From: Nostoc sp. FACHB-152
GTDB taxonomy: Bacteria > Cyanobacteriota > Cyanobacteriia > Cyanobacteriales > Nostocaceae
Direction: 5' to 3'
Length of the DNA stretch: 64,000 nt
NCBI RefSeq assembly: GCF_014697475.1
Contig: NZ_JACJRV010000009.1
Span: 1-64,000, forward strand
Positions 1-10,442 of this stretch are shown in pieces (the stretch's first letter is position 1; each line of letters begins with the position of its first letter). The position numbers and the translations under genes were made by a program. The notes beneath the pieces were generated by a model. The model saw only the letters and a program-made list of their open reading frames with translations, was not told the origin of the DNA and made no database searches.

Positions 1-62
1 CTGCATCAGTGAAGTCGCTGGAATACGCCATTAGCATTGGATTTTAGATGCTGAGGAGTACC

Positions 63-272
63 TTAATTCAAAACCTCATAAGATGTCAAATGGGTTCTAT
101 ATTGTTGCGATCGCAAATCATAAAAAACTTCTGGTAATCTCTCCCCTGTCCAGAGATCGCAGCGAAAGGGGTGTGTAAATTCTCTCAATAAAACTGACTC
201 TACTACTTCACTGTAATCTGGACGTTGGATGTTAAAAATCATTTGTACATGTAATTCCAGGTTAGCATCCAT
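63..272 (-). CDS. Small hypothetical protein
   Basis: A 69-residue reading frame with an ATG start. I do not recognise the family. It is soluble in character, acidic to neutral, with no membrane segment and no obvious motif; its centre is rich in charged and aromatic residues (EVVESVLLREF, RCDLWTGERLP). It could be an intact small gene or the remnant of a longer one. It stands alone upstream of the Trypco1 gene on the opposite strand, inside the presumed transposon cargo. No clear Shine-Dalgarno sequence was seen. It is reported mainly because nothing else explains the first 300 bases. Confidence 0.3.
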   Translation of the reverse strand: MDANLELHVQMIFNIQRPDYSEVVESVLLREFTHPFRCDLWTGERLPEVFYDLRSQQYRTHLTSYEVLN

Positions 273-606
273 GCGTTCTGTAAGTACCTGGAATAATTAC
301 CGCTATCACGGCTTTGAGAACTACCTTTTGGTCAGTCCATACCAACTCATGTGATGTATACGACAAACTGCTCCGCGTCTACACGTATTTGTTGAGATGC
401 ACTTCGTTCTAATACTCTATTTGTCGCAAACATTTTTTGAATTGGTATAAGTTTTTAGAGGAATGGTTTTTTTGGTATCATTTTTTTAGCAATTATCCTT
501 AGTTAAATTTCCTCCGAAAAAAATATTTACTTAAAAATTCTAGATGAATTTATTTGAAAAATTACTTAATTGATACTTTTATAGATATTCACAAGCTAAT
601 TGAATT
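273..606. other. Non-coding stretch upstream of the Trypco1 operon
   Basis: About 330 bases, AT-rich, especially 480-600. No recognisable gene, RNA or repeat was seen. It should hold the promoter of the 607-5690 operon, but I could not assign -35/-10 boxes with confidence. Confidence 0.4.
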
Positions 607-951
607 ATGGCTCGTAAACTTTTAGAACTGAATGCAGATGATGGCGGAACGATTTTGGTAGCAGTTGATGTACCAGATGTATCAGTAGGCCGTGTATCGG
701 CCCCTGGTGAATTGCCTATAGAAAAAGTAGAAGCCAGCTTTGATGCAGTGAGAGATTTGATTGTTCATGGGTGTCGCCCAATTACAAAAGCATTTCGTAC
801 TTTGCAACAAGAATCGCAACCCATGAGTGGAGAAGTTGAGTTTGGCGTGAATTTTACTGCCAAAGGCTCTGTCTATATAGTCGAATCTGCTGGACAAGCA
901 TCACTTAAGGTGAAAATCACATGGAATCTGACACCAGAAGTAAACAAGTAA
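607..951 (+). CDS. Trypsin-co-occurring domain 1 (Trypco1, CU044_2847-type) protein
   Basis: 114 residues. The N-terminus (KLLELNADDGGTILVAVDVP) and the compact all-beta look with a conserved central helix (FDAVRDLIVHGCRPITKAF) resemble the small CU044_2847/Trypco1 family, whose members are encoded next to trypsin-like proteases in predicted bacterial conflict systems. Here the very next gene, 9 bases downstream, begins with exactly such a protease domain, which supports the assignment. The partner role is unknown: it may be a substrate, a sensor or a regulator of the protease. No signal peptide or membrane segment. First gene of a three-gene operon with the two AAA/protease genes. Confidence 0.7.
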   Translation: MARKLLELNADDGGTILVAVDVPDVSVGRVSAPGELPIEKVEASFDAVRDLIVHGCRPITKAFRTLQQESQPMSGEVEFGVNFTAKGSVYIVESAGQASLKVKITWNLTPEVNK

Positions 952-960
952 TAAATTTTC

Positions 961-3096
961 ATGAGTTGGGATTTAGTTAAAGCTTGTACTGTGGCGATCG
1001 CTACTCCAGAAGGCAATATCCAAGGCACGGGCTTTTTCATCTCATCTACAGGACATTTACTCACCTGCGCCCATGTAGTTGAGTCAGTCGGTGGTTGGAC
1101 AAAAGTCCGAATCAATGGTCGGAGAGTTGAGTTAATTTATTTGGGTGATCGCACCAGCGATGATTTTGCCATATTGCAATTACCTGGTTATCAGGGTGCT
1201 TCAGCACCTATATCTTTAAATTTTCAGCCAATGGATCGATTTTTGTCTATTGGCTATGGACGGCTAGATTTTCCTCTAGGCGCTTCGATTGATGGCACGA
1301 TCACTGACATGAACTCCCAGTCTGAATTTGGCAATTTGCCAATGCTGCGATTGCGTGTCAAAGCGAATTCTCAACAGGTACAAGGAGGTTACAGTGGTTC
1401 ACCTGTGTTTGATGCTGAAACTCAACGAGTCATTGGATTAATTGCGGCTTACGACAACACAGAAGGTGCATTGGCTCTACCACTATCGACAGTGTTAGAA
1501 AAATGGTCAAATTTATCAAAGTTTATAGATATTCATCTCAATGTGCCACCATTACCACCAGCCAGCAAAACTGCCAGAGTTTTCATTAGCTATCGCAGTC
1601 AAGATCCAGATTTGAGCCTTGCCCAGAATTTCTACGAAGCTATCAAAGCTGCTGGGCATCAAGTATTCATGGCAGGGGAGAGTATTCGCTTAGGAGAAAA
1701 CTGGCCTCAACGCATTGATAGAGAACTAGAACGTTGTGATTACTTCTTACTGCTGTTGTCTCCACAATCAGCCACTAGCGAAATGGTGACAGAAGAGGTG
1801 AGACGGGCAAAACAGTTGCAGGATTTACGTTCAGAACATAAACCAGTAATTTTGCCGATTCGCGTCAACTTCCCTTGGAGTGAACCACTTAATTATGATT
1901 TGCGAGGTTATTTAAATCAGATTCAGCAGCGAGAATGGAAGTCGCCTGCTGATACTTCTAGAATTTTGCACGAAGTCTTGAGTTTACTGGCAGGTAGTAA
2001 GGAAGCTAAAGACTTCACCACTCACACAGAGGAGAAAATTATCCTTCTGTCTTCAGATCCACCCATGCCAGTAGCAGAACCAGAATTACCTGAAGGACAA
2101 GTGGATTTAGCTTCAAAGTTTTATGTTGAGCGTCCTCCCATTGAATCTCGCTGCCATGAGGCAATTTTGAAGCCAGGTTCTCTGATTCGGATTAAAGCAC
2201 CTCGGCAAATGGGTAAAACCTCTCTCATGGCGCGGATTCTTCATCAAGCTTCACAACAAGATTATTTAACTGTGCCTTTAAGCTTTCAGTTAGCCGACGG
2301 AAAGGTTTTTGCTGATTTGGATAAGTTTCTCCAGTGGTTTTGTGCCAGTATAGGACGGAGGTTAAAGATACCCAACAAGTTAACGGATTACTGGGACGAG
2401 ATTTTTGGTAGTAAAGATAACTGCACTGCTTATTTTGAGGAGTATCTCTTGGCAGAAATCAACCAACCGCTAGTGTTGGGATTGGATGAAGTTGATTGTG
2501 TATTTCAATATCCCGAAATTGCTGCCGACTTTTTTGGACTATTACGCGCTTGGCATGAAGATGCAAAAAATCGAGAGATTTGGAAGAAACTGCGGTTGGT
2601 AGTGGTACATTCGACTGAAGTTTATATTCCTTTGAATATTAACCAATCGCCGTTTAACGTAGGCTTGCCAATTGAATTACCGGAGTTTAATGCCCAACAG
2701 GTTTTGGATTTAGCACAAAGGCACGGACTTGATTGGAATTTTACCGAAGTTGAGCAGTTAATGAGAATGGTAGGAGGGCATCCTTATCTTGTACGGGTAG
2801 CACTTTATCGCATTGCCAGAAAAGATATTACCCTCGATTTGCTTTTACAAAAAGCACCCACAGAAGCGGGGCCTTATAGCGACCATTTACGACGGCATTT
2901 GTGGAATTTAGAACAGCGTCCAGAATTAGCTGCTGCAATTAAGAAAGTAGTTGCCACTACTAGCCCTGTTCGCTTGGATTCGATAGAATGCTTTAAATTA
3001 CTCAGCATGGGCTTGCTACAACAGCAAGGAAATGATGTCACGCCGCGTTGCAATTTGTATCGTCAATATTTCCGCGATCGCCTGAGAGTGAGTTAA
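961..3096 (+). CDS. Trypsin-like protease - TIR - AAA ATPase fusion protein
   Basis: 711 residues in three parts. Residues 1-190 are a trypsin/HtrA-like protease with a complete triad: His38 (TCAHVV), Asp68 (DDFAIL) and Ser145 (GGYSGSPV). Residues 205-345 are a TIR domain ([11 protein letters not shown], ..CDYFLLLLS). Residues 380-711 are an AAA-like ATPase with a Walker A-type loop APRQMGKTS (413-421) and a Walker B strand LVLGLDEVD. The protein is soluble. TIR domains of bacterial immunity usually degrade NAD+ or make signalling nucleotides, and STAND-like ATPases act as the switch; that this protein works so is inference. Its stop overlaps the next start as TAATG, so the two are translationally coupled. 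It likely belongs to a predicted defence module carried as transposon cargo. Confidence 0.85.
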   Translation: MSWDLVKACTVAIATPEGNIQGTGFFISSTGHLLTCAHVVESVGGWTKVRINGRRVELIYLGDRTSDDFAILQLPGYQGASAPISLNFQPMDRFLSIGYGRLDFPLGASIDGTITDMNSQSEFGNLPMLRLRVKANSQQVQGGYSGSPVFDAETQRVIGLIAAYDNTEGALALPLSTVLEKWSNLSKFIDIHLNVPPLPPASKTARVFISYRSQDPDLSLAQNFYEAIKAAGHQVFMAGESIRLGENWPQRIDRELERCDYFLLLLSPQSATSEMVTEEVRRAKQLQDLRSEHKPVILPIRVNFPWSEPLNYDLRGYLNQIQQREWKSPADTSRILHEVLSLLAGSKEAKDFTTHTEEKIILLSSDPPMPVAEPELPEGQVDLASKFYVERPPIESRCHEAILKPGSLIRIKAPRQMGKTSLMARILHQASQQDYLTVPLSFQLADGKVFADLDKFLQWFCASIGRRLKIPNKLTDYWDEIFGSKDNCTAYFEEYLLAEINQPLVLGLDEVDCVFQYPEIAADFFGLLRAWHEDAKNREIWKKLRLVVVHSTEVYIPLNINQSPFNVGLPIELPEFNAQQVLDLAQRHGLDWNFTEVEQLMRMVGGHPYLVRVALYRIARKDITLDLLLQKAPTEAGPYSDHLRRHLWNLEQRPELAAAIKKVVATTSPVRLDSIECFKLLSMGLLQQQGNDVTPRCNLYRQYFRDRLRVS

Positions 3097-5690
3097 TGAA
3101 CGCAGCACCAAACCCAGCCTACGAATATCAAGTCGGAGGAAGTCTGCCAGTAGATGCCCCCAGTTATGTGGTGCGCCAAGCAGATATAGATTTGTATGAA
3201 GCGTTGAAGGCTGGCGAGTTCTGTTATGTTTTGAATTCGCGGCAGATGGGCAAGTCTAGCTTGCGAGTGCAAACAATGCAACGGCTACAAAAGGAAGATA
3301 TTGCCTGTGCTGTGATTGACTTAACAAAAATTGGTAGCCAGTATGTTACACCAGATCAATGGTATGCGGGTGTAGTGCGGATTTTGGTGAGTAGTTTTGA
3401 GCTTGTAAGCAAGTTTAATTTACGTAGTTGGTGGCGCGATCACGATCATCTTTCTCCATTACAGCGATTAAGCGAATTTTTTGAAGAAGTTCTGCTGGTT
3501 AAAATTTCTCAACCCATTGTCATTTTTGTAGATGAAATCGATAGCGTTCTCAGCCTAAATTTTGCGACTGACGACTTTTTTGCATTAATTCGAGACTGTT
3601 ATAACCAGCGTGCCGATAAACCAGAATACAAACGGCTGACGTTCGCCCTGGTTGGTGTCGCCACACCTTCAGATTTGATTGCCGATAAAAGGCGCACACC
3701 TTTTAATATTGGTCGTGCCATTGAAATCAACGGTTTTCAAGTCGATGAAGTTGAACCATTAGCCCAAGGATTGGTGGGGAAAGTTAGCAATCCCCAAGCG
3801 GTGCTGCGTGAGGTGTTGGCTTGGACAGGCGGGCAACCTTTTCTGACACAGAAGCTTTGTGAATTGATTCGCCAGGGAATGGAGGCAGGGAAAGTTGCAG
3901 AATTAGTGCGATCGCATATCATTAACAATTGGGAATCTCAAGATGAACCAGAGCATTTAAAGACGATACGCGATCGCATTCTTAGGGATGAGCAACGTGC
4001 AGCAAGGCTGTTGGGGTTGTATCAGCAAATTTTGCAGCAAGGAAAAGTAGCCGCTGATGACAGTTCCGAACAAATGCAACTGCGGCTGTCGGGTTTAGGA
4101 GTCAAGCGTCATGGAGAGTTAAGCGTTTATAACCGGATTTATCAGTCAGTTTTTAACACTAACTGGGTAGATAAGGCATTAGCAGATTTGCGACCTTACG
4201 CTAAAGCAATAGCGGCGTGGTTCGATTCTAACTGTCAAGATGAATCTCAACTACTAAGAGGACAAGCCCTGATAGATGCTCGAAATTGGGCAGTTGATAA
4301 AAGCTTAGGCGATGCGGATTATCAGTTTTTAGCTGCTAGCCAGGAGTTAGATAGACGAGAAATGCAAATTGCTTTTGAGGCTGAGAAGCAGGCAAAGCAA
4401 ATATTGGAAGAAGCGCAAAAAAAAGTAGAAATAGCCTTGGAAAAAGAAAGGAAAGCAAATCAAAGACTTAGAAAGACACAACAGAAAACAGAGCGAACAC
4501 TTCGTAGAGGTTTGATTGGGTTAGCTGGGATTTCTATGGTGGCAGCAAGTACAATCTTGCTAACAGCTAGAAATATTGAAAATACATATGAGCTAACTCC
4601 ACGAACTTCATCAACTTCATTAAGTGTATCTCAGAAATTAGGAATATTCATCAAACCATCTGTAGTAAGAATTTTACGCTCTTGCAGGGGTATATTTCAA
4701 TATAAACAGAAAACCTATTCGGTTGAAAAAACCTCCATTGGTTCAGGTTATTTTATAAATTCTAATGGCTATATAGTAACCAGCGCACATCTGGTAAAAT
4801 CAGTAGAACTTGTAAAACAAGAATGTGAACCCCTGCTTTTAAACCAACTAGTCAAAGATATCATTTCAAAATATCCAGGTGAAGTTGAAGAAGATATAAA
4901 AAGAAACAAGCAATCTTTGGAATTTAACTTTTTAAACTATGTATTACTGCCAAATATGGATGGTTTTTGGCCTTTTGAATTGAAATTAATCAGTACACGT
5001 GCAAGCTTTCAAGATGTTGCAATTATCAAAATTGAGATTAAAAATGCCCCAACCCTGAAATTAAGAGATTCAGATACGGTACAGTTATTGGATGATGTCT
5101 TAGTTATTGGATATCCATATGCTGGCGATATTGGTGATGAACTAAAAGCGGAGTCAATTTCAGAAGCCAGCGTAAGTGAAGGTAAAATTTCAAATACTAA
5201 AAAAAAGTTATCAAATAATTCCCCAGTACTCCAAATTGATGTATTAGCCGATAAGGGTAGTTCAGGCAGCCCTGTACTAAACTATAAAGGTGAAGTGATT
5301 GGTATGATCGCGCGTGGTGGCAGAGATGAGGATGAAGAAACTTTCATACCCTTTGCAATACCCGCAAACACGATTCAGGAATTTATTAGGAGAGCCGGTA
5401 CTGTAAATGAGCAAGGCGTAATTGACCGTCTTTATCGCGAGGGTCTCGAATTGTATTGGAAGGGAGATTATAAGGGAGCTAAAGCAAAGTTTGAAGTTGT
5501 TAAGGGACTTTTTCCGCAACAATCGGAGATAGATCAACTCATCCGTGACAGCGATCAAAAAATTGCTAATTGGTATTCATCAATATCAATCGTAAGTTTA
5601 ATTAGTATTACACTTATCATTACAACTATACTCTCACTTAGCTATTTTCTGATGCTGCTTAGATCAAGTCAATCAACTAATTCGAGATAG
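3096..5690 (+). CDS. AAA ATPase - transmembrane - trypsin-like protease protein
   Basis: 864 residues from the ATG that overlaps the previous stop (TAATG). An in-frame start 48 bases earlier is possible but would run deeper into the upstream gene. Order: AAA-like ATPase with Walker [10 protein letters not shown] (47-55) and Walker [13 protein letters not shown]; charged coiled coil (about 420-470); membrane segment (about 472-492); trypsin-like protease (about 515-765) with His in TSAHLV (about 563), Asp in FQDVAIIK and Ser in GSSGSPV (about 720); a TPR-like pair of helices; and a second membrane segment (about 832-855). With the ATPase in the cytoplasm the protease would lie on the far side of the membrane. 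It shares the ATPase type and protease class with its neighbour, as if the two were built from one toolkit. Confidence 0.82.
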   Translation: MNAAPNPAYEYQVGGSLPVDAPSYVVRQADIDLYEALKAGEFCYVLNSRQMGKSSLRVQTMQRLQKEDIACAVIDLTKIGSQYVTPDQWYAGVVRILVSSFELVSKFNLRSWWRDHDHLSPLQRLSEFFEEVLLVKISQPIVIFVDEIDSVLSLNFATDDFFALIRDCYNQRADKPEYKRLTFALVGVATPSDLIADKRRTPFNIGRAIEINGFQVDEVEPLAQGLVGKVSNPQAVLREVLAWTGGQPFLTQKLCELIRQGMEAGKVAELVRSHIINNWESQDEPEHLKTIRDRILRDEQRAARLLGLYQQILQQGKVAADDSSEQMQLRLSGLGVKRHGELSVYNRIYQSVFNTNWVDKALADLRPYAKAIAAWFDSNCQDESQLLRGQALIDARNWAVDKSLGDADYQFLAASQELDRREMQIAFEAEKQAKQILEEAQKKVEIALEKERKANQRLRKTQQKTERTLRRGLIGLAGISMVAASTILLTARNIENTYELTPRTSSTSLSVSQKLGIFIKPSVVRILRSCRGIFQYKQKTYSVEKTSIGSGYFINSNGYIVTSAHLVKSVELVKQECEPLLLNQLVKDIISKYPGEVEEDIKRNKQSLEFNFLNYVLLPNMDGFWPFELKLISTRASFQDVAIIKIEIKNAPTLKLRDSDTVQLLDDVLVIGYPYAGDIGDELKAESISEASVSEGKISNTKKKLSNNSPVLQIDVLADKGSSGSPVLNYKGEVIGMIARGGRDEDEETFIPFAIPANTIQEFIRRAGTVNEQGVIDRLYREGLELYWKGDYKGAKAKFEVVKGLFPQQSEIDQLIRDSDQKIANWYSSISIVSLISITLIITTILSLSYFLMLLRSSQSTNSR

Positions 5691-5710
5691 AGAGGTTTTA
5701 CTTTGAGCGC

Positions 5711-5758
5711 AAAAACAGCGATCGCACCCTCACCACAAAGTAAGCGATCGCCGTTTTT
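5711..5758. terminator. Bidirectional intrinsic terminator between convergent operons
   Basis: A 15-bp inverted repeat with one mismatch: AAAAACAGCGATCGC at 5711-5725 pairs with GCGATCGCCGTTTTT at 5744-5758. The stem contains HIP1 octamers and is flanked by A- and T-runs on both sides, so it can end transcription from the protease operon (plus) and from hsdR (minus). Confidence 0.6.
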
Positions 5759-5824
5759 AGCTATAGTTATGTAGCTTTGGGCTAATTACCTAACTGGGGT
5801 GCTTAATTGTAGCGATCTGCCCAA

Positions 5825-8179
5825 TCAAGCTGCTATGTCCTGTGAATACAAATACTGCTGAAACCCGATAAATACTTCACTAATATTCGCAACGCTTCCT
5901 AGCTCTTCAACAGCATCACGAACGGTATGGTATTTCAACTCTAACAGTTGAGGTAATTTAGTGCGATCGAGTTCTCCCACTCCGGCTTTGATGTATTGCT
6001 CTAGTACAAAGTCAAGAAATTCTTGCTGTTTGCCGAGATACTGCGAGAATATTAAAGACTTGTGAGCAAGGACACGCTCTCGTCGGCTAATGGGTGGAAA
6101 GGCATAAGCGATATAAGCCAGTACATCGTATAAATCGCTTTTCTCGGCATCAATCAAGCGGCTAATTTCTGTAAGTTGTTCCTCCCCGTAGCCCTTCTCT
6201 GCTAGTCCTTCTAATAAAGCTCTACGAGTATCAGGGCGACTCCAGATGGCTCGTAGCTGGTCTTCGTCTTTGAATAGCTCAGGAATTTCTCCAAACAAAC
6301 GTTCTACAAATTCTGCTGCACTCATGGGTTTACCGTTTGGACTCCAAAAGCTGGTAGAAATCCGGTGTTGGAGGGTGCGTTCTTTACCGTCAGCGAGTTT
6401 GATTTTGATGGTTTTGGGGCGGTAATCTTCTGTACTTTCGTTTCTATTGTTGCTTCTATCTTTGCCACTATCTGCTGTGGAGGTATTGTATTTATCTGAT
6501 TTCTCCCCACCTTTGGAAATTGTAACTACACCAGGTTCTTGGGGTTCGCCGTCCCATTCAGGATCGTCGAAGCGTTCGTAGGCTTTGACAAAATCATAAA
6601 TGGTGAAGTAGTCCTTCCCTTCAAATAAGCGAGTACCGCGACCAATAATTTGCTTAAATTCAATCATCGTGTTGATGGGACGCATCAGCACGATGTTGCG
6701 AACATTCCGAGCATCAACCCCAGTGGACAGCTTGTGGGAGGTGGTGAGAATAGTGGGGATAGTTTTTTCGTTATCTTGAAAGTTTTTGAGGTGCTGTTCT
6801 CCCAGTTTGCCATCATCGGCGGTGACCCGGACACAGTAATTAGGGTTACTGCTAATCTTCATTTGATTGATTAAATCCCGCACAGCTAGAGCATGGGGTT
6901 GGTTAGCACAAAACACCAGAGTTTTTTGATTCTGGTCAATTTCTTCCATGAACAGTTGCACTCGGTAACGTTCGCGCTCGGCAATTTCGATGATGCGGTT
7001 GAAGTCGGCTTCAGTATATGTTCTGGCTTCGTCTACTGCACCTTCAATCAGTTCATCTTCACTGCTGTAAATATATTCGTCCAGGGTGGTTTCGATTTGC
7101 CTGACTTTAAAGGGAGTCAGAAAACCATCATTAATGCCGTCTTTGAGGGCATAGGTATAGACTGGCTCGCCGAAGTAGGCGTAGGTGTCTGCGTTGTTTT
7201 TTCGTTTAGGAGTAGCGGTGAGTCCCAGTTGTACTGCTGGGGAGAAGTATTCTAAGATGCCCCGCCATGTGCTTTCGTCACTGGCTCCGCCTCGATGACA
7301 TTCATCAATGATGATGAAGTCAAAGTAGTTAGGGGGATAGTCGCTGAATTTGGGCGTAGAATTGCCAGCGTCGTCCCGTCCGGTCATAAATGTCTGGAAA
7401 ATGGTAAAAAAGATACTACCATTTTTGGGGACTCGACCGCGTTTTTTGATGGCTTCGGGATCGATGCGGACTAAGGCATCGTCAGGGAACGCAGAGAAAG
7501 AGTTATAGGCTTGGTTGGCTAAGATATTGCGATCGCTTAAAAACAAAATTCGCGGACGACGGGTAGGTTGTCTGCTGAGGTTCCAACGACTTTGAAAGAG
7601 TTTCCAGGCGAGTTGGAAGGCGATGAAGGTTTTACCTGTGCCAGTTGCCATTGTTAACAAAATCCGGTTTTGTCCTTGGCAGATTGCTTCTAGGACGTGC
7701 TTAATGGCATTGTGTTGATAATAACGGGCTTCCCATGTGCCGCTTTTGTCTTCAAAGGGGATGGCAGCAAAGCGATCGCGCCACGCATTATTTTCGCTAA
7801 AGGTCGCTTCCCACAGTTGCTCTGGGGTAGGATATTGCTTGATGTAGCCTTCTGCCCCTGTGAACATATCTACTTGGTATATACCGATGCCATTTGTAGA
7901 GTAGGCAAATCGAGTCTGCAATTTTTCGGCGTATTTTTTGGCTTGTCCTAAACCTTCGGTATCTGGTAAGTCACGTTTTTTCGCTTCGATGACTGCGAGT
8001 TTTTCACCACGATGAACCAGGACATAATCGGCGATGTCTGATTGAGCGCGTCTACCGTTGCCAATTAATCGACCAGGGGCAATAACTTCGCGGCGAATGC
8101 GACTACCTTCGATAACTCCCCAGCCTGCGGCTTTGAGTGCGGGGTCAATTAGTTCGGCACGGGTTTCGGCTTCGTTCAT
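5825..8179 (-). CDS. hsdR: Type I restriction enzyme R subunit (HsdR)
   Basis: 784 residues. The N-terminal part is an HSDR_N nuclease domain with the PD-(D/E)XK pattern Asp51...Glu65-Ala-Lys67 (IEAKK). It is followed by an SF2 translocase: Walker A MATGTGKT at 177-184, a DECH box (IIDECHRG), motif III LTATPKR, motif VI QIIGRGTRL, and a C-terminal helical region. With HsdM and HsdS it forms the enzyme that pumps DNA and cuts unmodified DNA away from the recognition site. Last gene of the minus-strand operon; its ATG overlaps the DUF1016 stop (TAATG). The length fits the shorter HsdR class with C-terminal EcoEI-type helices. All motifs look intact. Confidence 0.93.
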   Translation of the reverse strand: MNEAETRAELIDPALKAAGWGVIEGSRIRREVIAPGRLIGNGRRAQSDIADYVLVHRGEKLAVIEAKKRDLPDTEGLGQAKKYAEKLQTRFAYSTNGIGIYQVDMFTGAEGYIKQYPTPEQLWEATFSENNAWRDRFAAIPFEDKSGTWEARYYQHNAIKHVLEAICQGQNRILLTMATGTGKTFIAFQLAWKLFQSRWNLSRQPTRRPRILFLSDRNILANQAYNSFSAFPDDALVRIDPEAIKKRGRVPKNGSIFFTIFQTFMTGRDDAGNSTPKFSDYPPNYFDFIIIDECHRGGASDESTWRGILEYFSPAVQLGLTATPKRKNNADTYAYFGEPVYTYALKDGINDGFLTPFKVRQIETTLDEYIYSSEDELIEGAVDEARTYTEADFNRIIEIAERERYRVQLFMEEIDQNQKTLVFCANQPHALAVRDLINQMKISSNPNYCVRVTADDGKLGEQHLKNFQDNEKTIPTILTTSHKLSTGVDARNVRNIVLMRPINTMIEFKQIIGRGTRLFEGKDYFTIYDFVKAYERFDDPEWDGEPQEPGVVTISKGGEKSDKYNTSTADSGKDRSNNRNESTEDYRPKTIKIKLADGKERTLQHRISTSFWSPNGKPMSAAEFVERLFGEIPELFKDEDQLRAIWSRPDTRRALLEGLAEKGYGEEQLTEISRLIDAEKSDLYDVLAYIAYAFPPISRRERVLAHKSLIFSQYLGKQQEFLDFVLEQYIKAGVGELDRTKLPQLLELKYHTVRDAVEELGSVANISEVFIGFQQYLYSQDIAA

Positions 8180-9225
8180 TATGGCTCATCTCTCGAATAT
8201 GGGAGTCGGCGGCGAGCAGAGGCGATCGCTTCTTGCAGTTTAGCTTGTAACACCTCTTTCGGTGGTAATACGGTGAGGTATTCGGCAACGTGAATACCGC
8301 TTTTATCTAGTTCTAATAATTCGATTTGCTCTTGCTTTTTACCTGCACATAAAATAATTCCTAGTGGTGGCTGTTCGTCAGGCTCTTGGTCATATTTAGC
8401 CAGCCAGCGCAGGTAAAGTTCCATTTGTCCTTTATATTCGGGTTGGAAGCTACCTAGTTTGAGGTCAATGGCTACAAGGCGTTTGAGTTTGCGGTTATAA
8501 AATAACAGGTCAATATAAAAATCATCGTTGTCGATTTGCAGGCGTTTTTGACGGGCGATGAAGGTAAAGCCTGCACCGAGTTCTAGTAAAAATTGCTCAA
8601 TTTCTCTCAGTATGGCATCTTCGAGGTCTTTTTCGAGATAGCGATCGCTCAATTCCAGAAAATCTAAAATATAAGGGTCTTTGAGTAAAATATCGGGTGA
8701 TACCTGTTGAGTTTGGCGCAGTTGCTCTAAATCATTGCGGATGGTTTCTTCGGGTTTCCGGGATAGGGCAGTACGCTCAAATAGCATAGAGTTAATGCGT
8801 TCTTGCAGTTGGCGGACGCTCCATCGTTCCAGTTGGGCAATTTCAATATAAAATTCTCGTTTTAGGGGATCGTCTATTGCTGTTAAAAGTCGCAGATGTG
8901 ACCAACTCAATTTGGAACACAGTGTGTTCACAATCTCGATATTTGGAAATGTCTCGGCAAACTGGAGGCAATGTCGCAGTTGTCTTTCACCCCAGCCTTT
9001 ACCATAGGTTTGGGTTAGCTGCTGAGATAAAGAAACAATGATTTGTTTACCATATTCAGCGCGTTGACCTTGTAAAACTTCGGTTTGGATGCGTTTACCA
9101 ACTTGCCAATATAACAAAGTTATTTCTGCATTGATGGCAACGGCGGCGCGTTGTTTGGCAGTGTCGATCAGTTGACGGATTTCTTGAAATAATAGATCGT
9201 TTGGTTGCGTCAAATCATCGCTCAT
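8179..9225 (-). CDS. DUF1016 / YhcG-type PDDEXK nuclease
   Basis: 348 residues. The N-terminal part (1-170) matches the DUF1016 helical domain (YWQVGKRI, YGKQIIVSLSQQL, GWGERQLRHCLQF). The C-terminal part is a PDDEXK nuclease fold with the core FYIDLLFYNRKLKRLVAIDLKLG split around Asp and D-x-K; the usual (D/E)XK Glu is Asp here. Such proteins often sit inside type I R-M operons, where their job is not settled. Its start overlaps the hsdS stop by 4 bases and its stop overlaps the hsdR start, so all four genes are tightly coupled. An accessory nuclease of the R-M system is the likely role (inference from position). Confidence 0.85.
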   Translation of the reverse strand: MSDDLTQPNDLLFQEIRQLIDTAKQRAAVAINAEITLLYWQVGKRIQTEVLQGQRAEYGKQIIVSLSQQLTQTYGKGWGERQLRHCLQFAETFPNIEIVNTLCSKLSWSHLRLLTAIDDPLKREFYIEIAQLERWSVRQLQERINSMLFERTALSRKPEETIRNDLEQLRQTQQVSPDILLKDPYILDFLELSDRYLEKDLEDAILREIEQFLLELGAGFTFIARQKRLQIDNDDFYIDLLFYNRKLKRLVAIDLKLGSFQPEYKGQMELYLRWLAKYDQEPDEQPPLGIILCAGKKQEQIELLELDKSGIHVAEYLTVLPPKEVLQAKLQEAIASARRRLPYSRDEP

Positions 9226-10442
9226 GCTGCCATTTCCTGTTTAGCAGTTTTTGGGGTATCTGCGGTGAGTTCGCCAGTGAATGCTTTTTGCAGGATGGAT
9301 TGTTTGAGTTCGTTGAGTGCAGCGATTTTTTGGCGGTAAATGGTTTCGAGGCGACCAATTTTTTCTGATAAGGCATCGAGTTCAGCGACAATTATTTCCT
9401 GTTGTTCTTTAGGGATTTTAGGAACAGAGAAACGCCGAAGTCCACTCAGAGAAACTGTTTTTTGTGCAGTACCCGTGGCACATTCATCAGCTTGAGCCAA
9501 AAGATAACGTGATAAAAGTATGTAATACAAACATTTTGAATTAGTTTCAGCGTTTGGTCTTATCAACCCAATATGTCGCTGAAAGCAAAAATCAATATCA
9601 TGATCAACGATAACTGGAATTCCATACGAACCAGTAACTGTGTAGAGCAAGTCACCTTTACGCGGTTTTCTATTGCTCTTTAGCTTTTCAAAATATTCAG
9701 GTGGAACCTTAAATGTATTAGAGAAATCAACTTTCCGATTTTGTTTATCTATGTTCGATATTGTAATAAACGGAATGCCAGATTGTGATTTAGGCGGAGG
9801 TTGATGATCTCCATCAGTAATATCCGTTGTTATCTCAGACAAACTGATCCATTCCCACCTGTTGTTTTTCTGGGTAAAAATGGAATTTAGATAGCTTTCA
9901 AATAGTTCACGGGAGTTAGCGAGGTTCTTTTCGGTGTTTGCGATCGCTCTATCAATCCCCTCAAACGCCTCATCCAAAATTGCCACAATTCGCTTTTGCT
10001 CAGATATCGGTGGAACAAAAATAATCTGCTCCTTAAAAATTTTATGCGTAATATCTGGTTGTGCTGTTCTTGAAGCTAATTTTAAAATTTGGTTTTTAAA
10101 GCTCTCACTCTGCAAAAACCAAAAAAGATACTCTCTGAGCAAAGACTTGTCAGGTTCAATTTTAAAGCTGTTATTGTGTAAAATTCCAAACCTTCCAGTA
10201 AAAACCAGCCCAATTTGTCCTGTTCTTGTATAAATCAAATCCTTCTCAGTAACTAAACAGTTTTTTGGATAATTATTTGGATCGACATATTGTTCTACTG
10301 TGTTATTTTTCAGATCCTTGATTCTCAATAGTGGCAAATCACTTTTTTCAACTAGATAATGTTTTGTTTTGACATTAATTGCTAGTCCTTGAGAAAGTTT
10401 GCACACTTCTCCTATCTTCTTCCTTTCCCAGTTATTCTTCAC
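9222..10442 (-). CDS. hsdS: Type I restriction enzyme specificity subunit (HsdS)
   Basis: 406 residues with the two-TRD layout. A first target-recognition domain (1-150) is followed by a conserved helix (PPISEQKRIVAILDEAFEGI), and a second TRD (200-340) by a second helix (EQQEIIVAELDALSEKI) and the tail LKQSILQKAFTGEL typical of HsdS. It sets the DNA sequence recognised by the methyltransferase and the restriction complex. It overlaps hsdM by 4 bases (ATGA) upstream and the DUF1016 gene by 4 bases downstream. The TRDs appear AT-richer than the rest, as usual for exchangeable specificity domains. The recognition sequence cannot be read from the protein. Confidence 0.93.
   Translation of the reverse strand: MKNNWERKKIGEVCKLSQGLAINVKTKHYLVEKSDLPLLRIKDLKNNTVEQYVDPNNYPKNCLVTEKDLIYTRTGQIGLVFTGRFGILHNNSFKIEPDKSLLREYLFWFLQSESFKNQILKLASRTAQPDITHKIFKEQIIFVPPISEQKRIVAILDEAFEGIDRAIANTEKNLANSRELFESYLNSIFTQKNNRWEWISLSEITTDITDGDHQPPPKSQSGIPFITISNIDKQNRKVDFSNTFKVPPEYFEKLKSNRKPRKGDLLYTVTGSYGIPVIVDHDIDFCFQRHIGLIRPNAETNSKCLYYILLSRYLLAQADECATGTAQKTVSLSGLRRFSVPKIPKEQQEIIVAELDALSEKIGRLETIYRQKIAALNELKQSILQKAFTGELTADTPKTAKQEMAA

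Noticed and set aside
3-47. Possible 3' tail of a plus-strand gene (ASVKSLEYAISIGF then stop)
   Set aside because: Only 14 residues, no match to the end of TniQ, TnsC or any family I know; the upstream sequence is needed.
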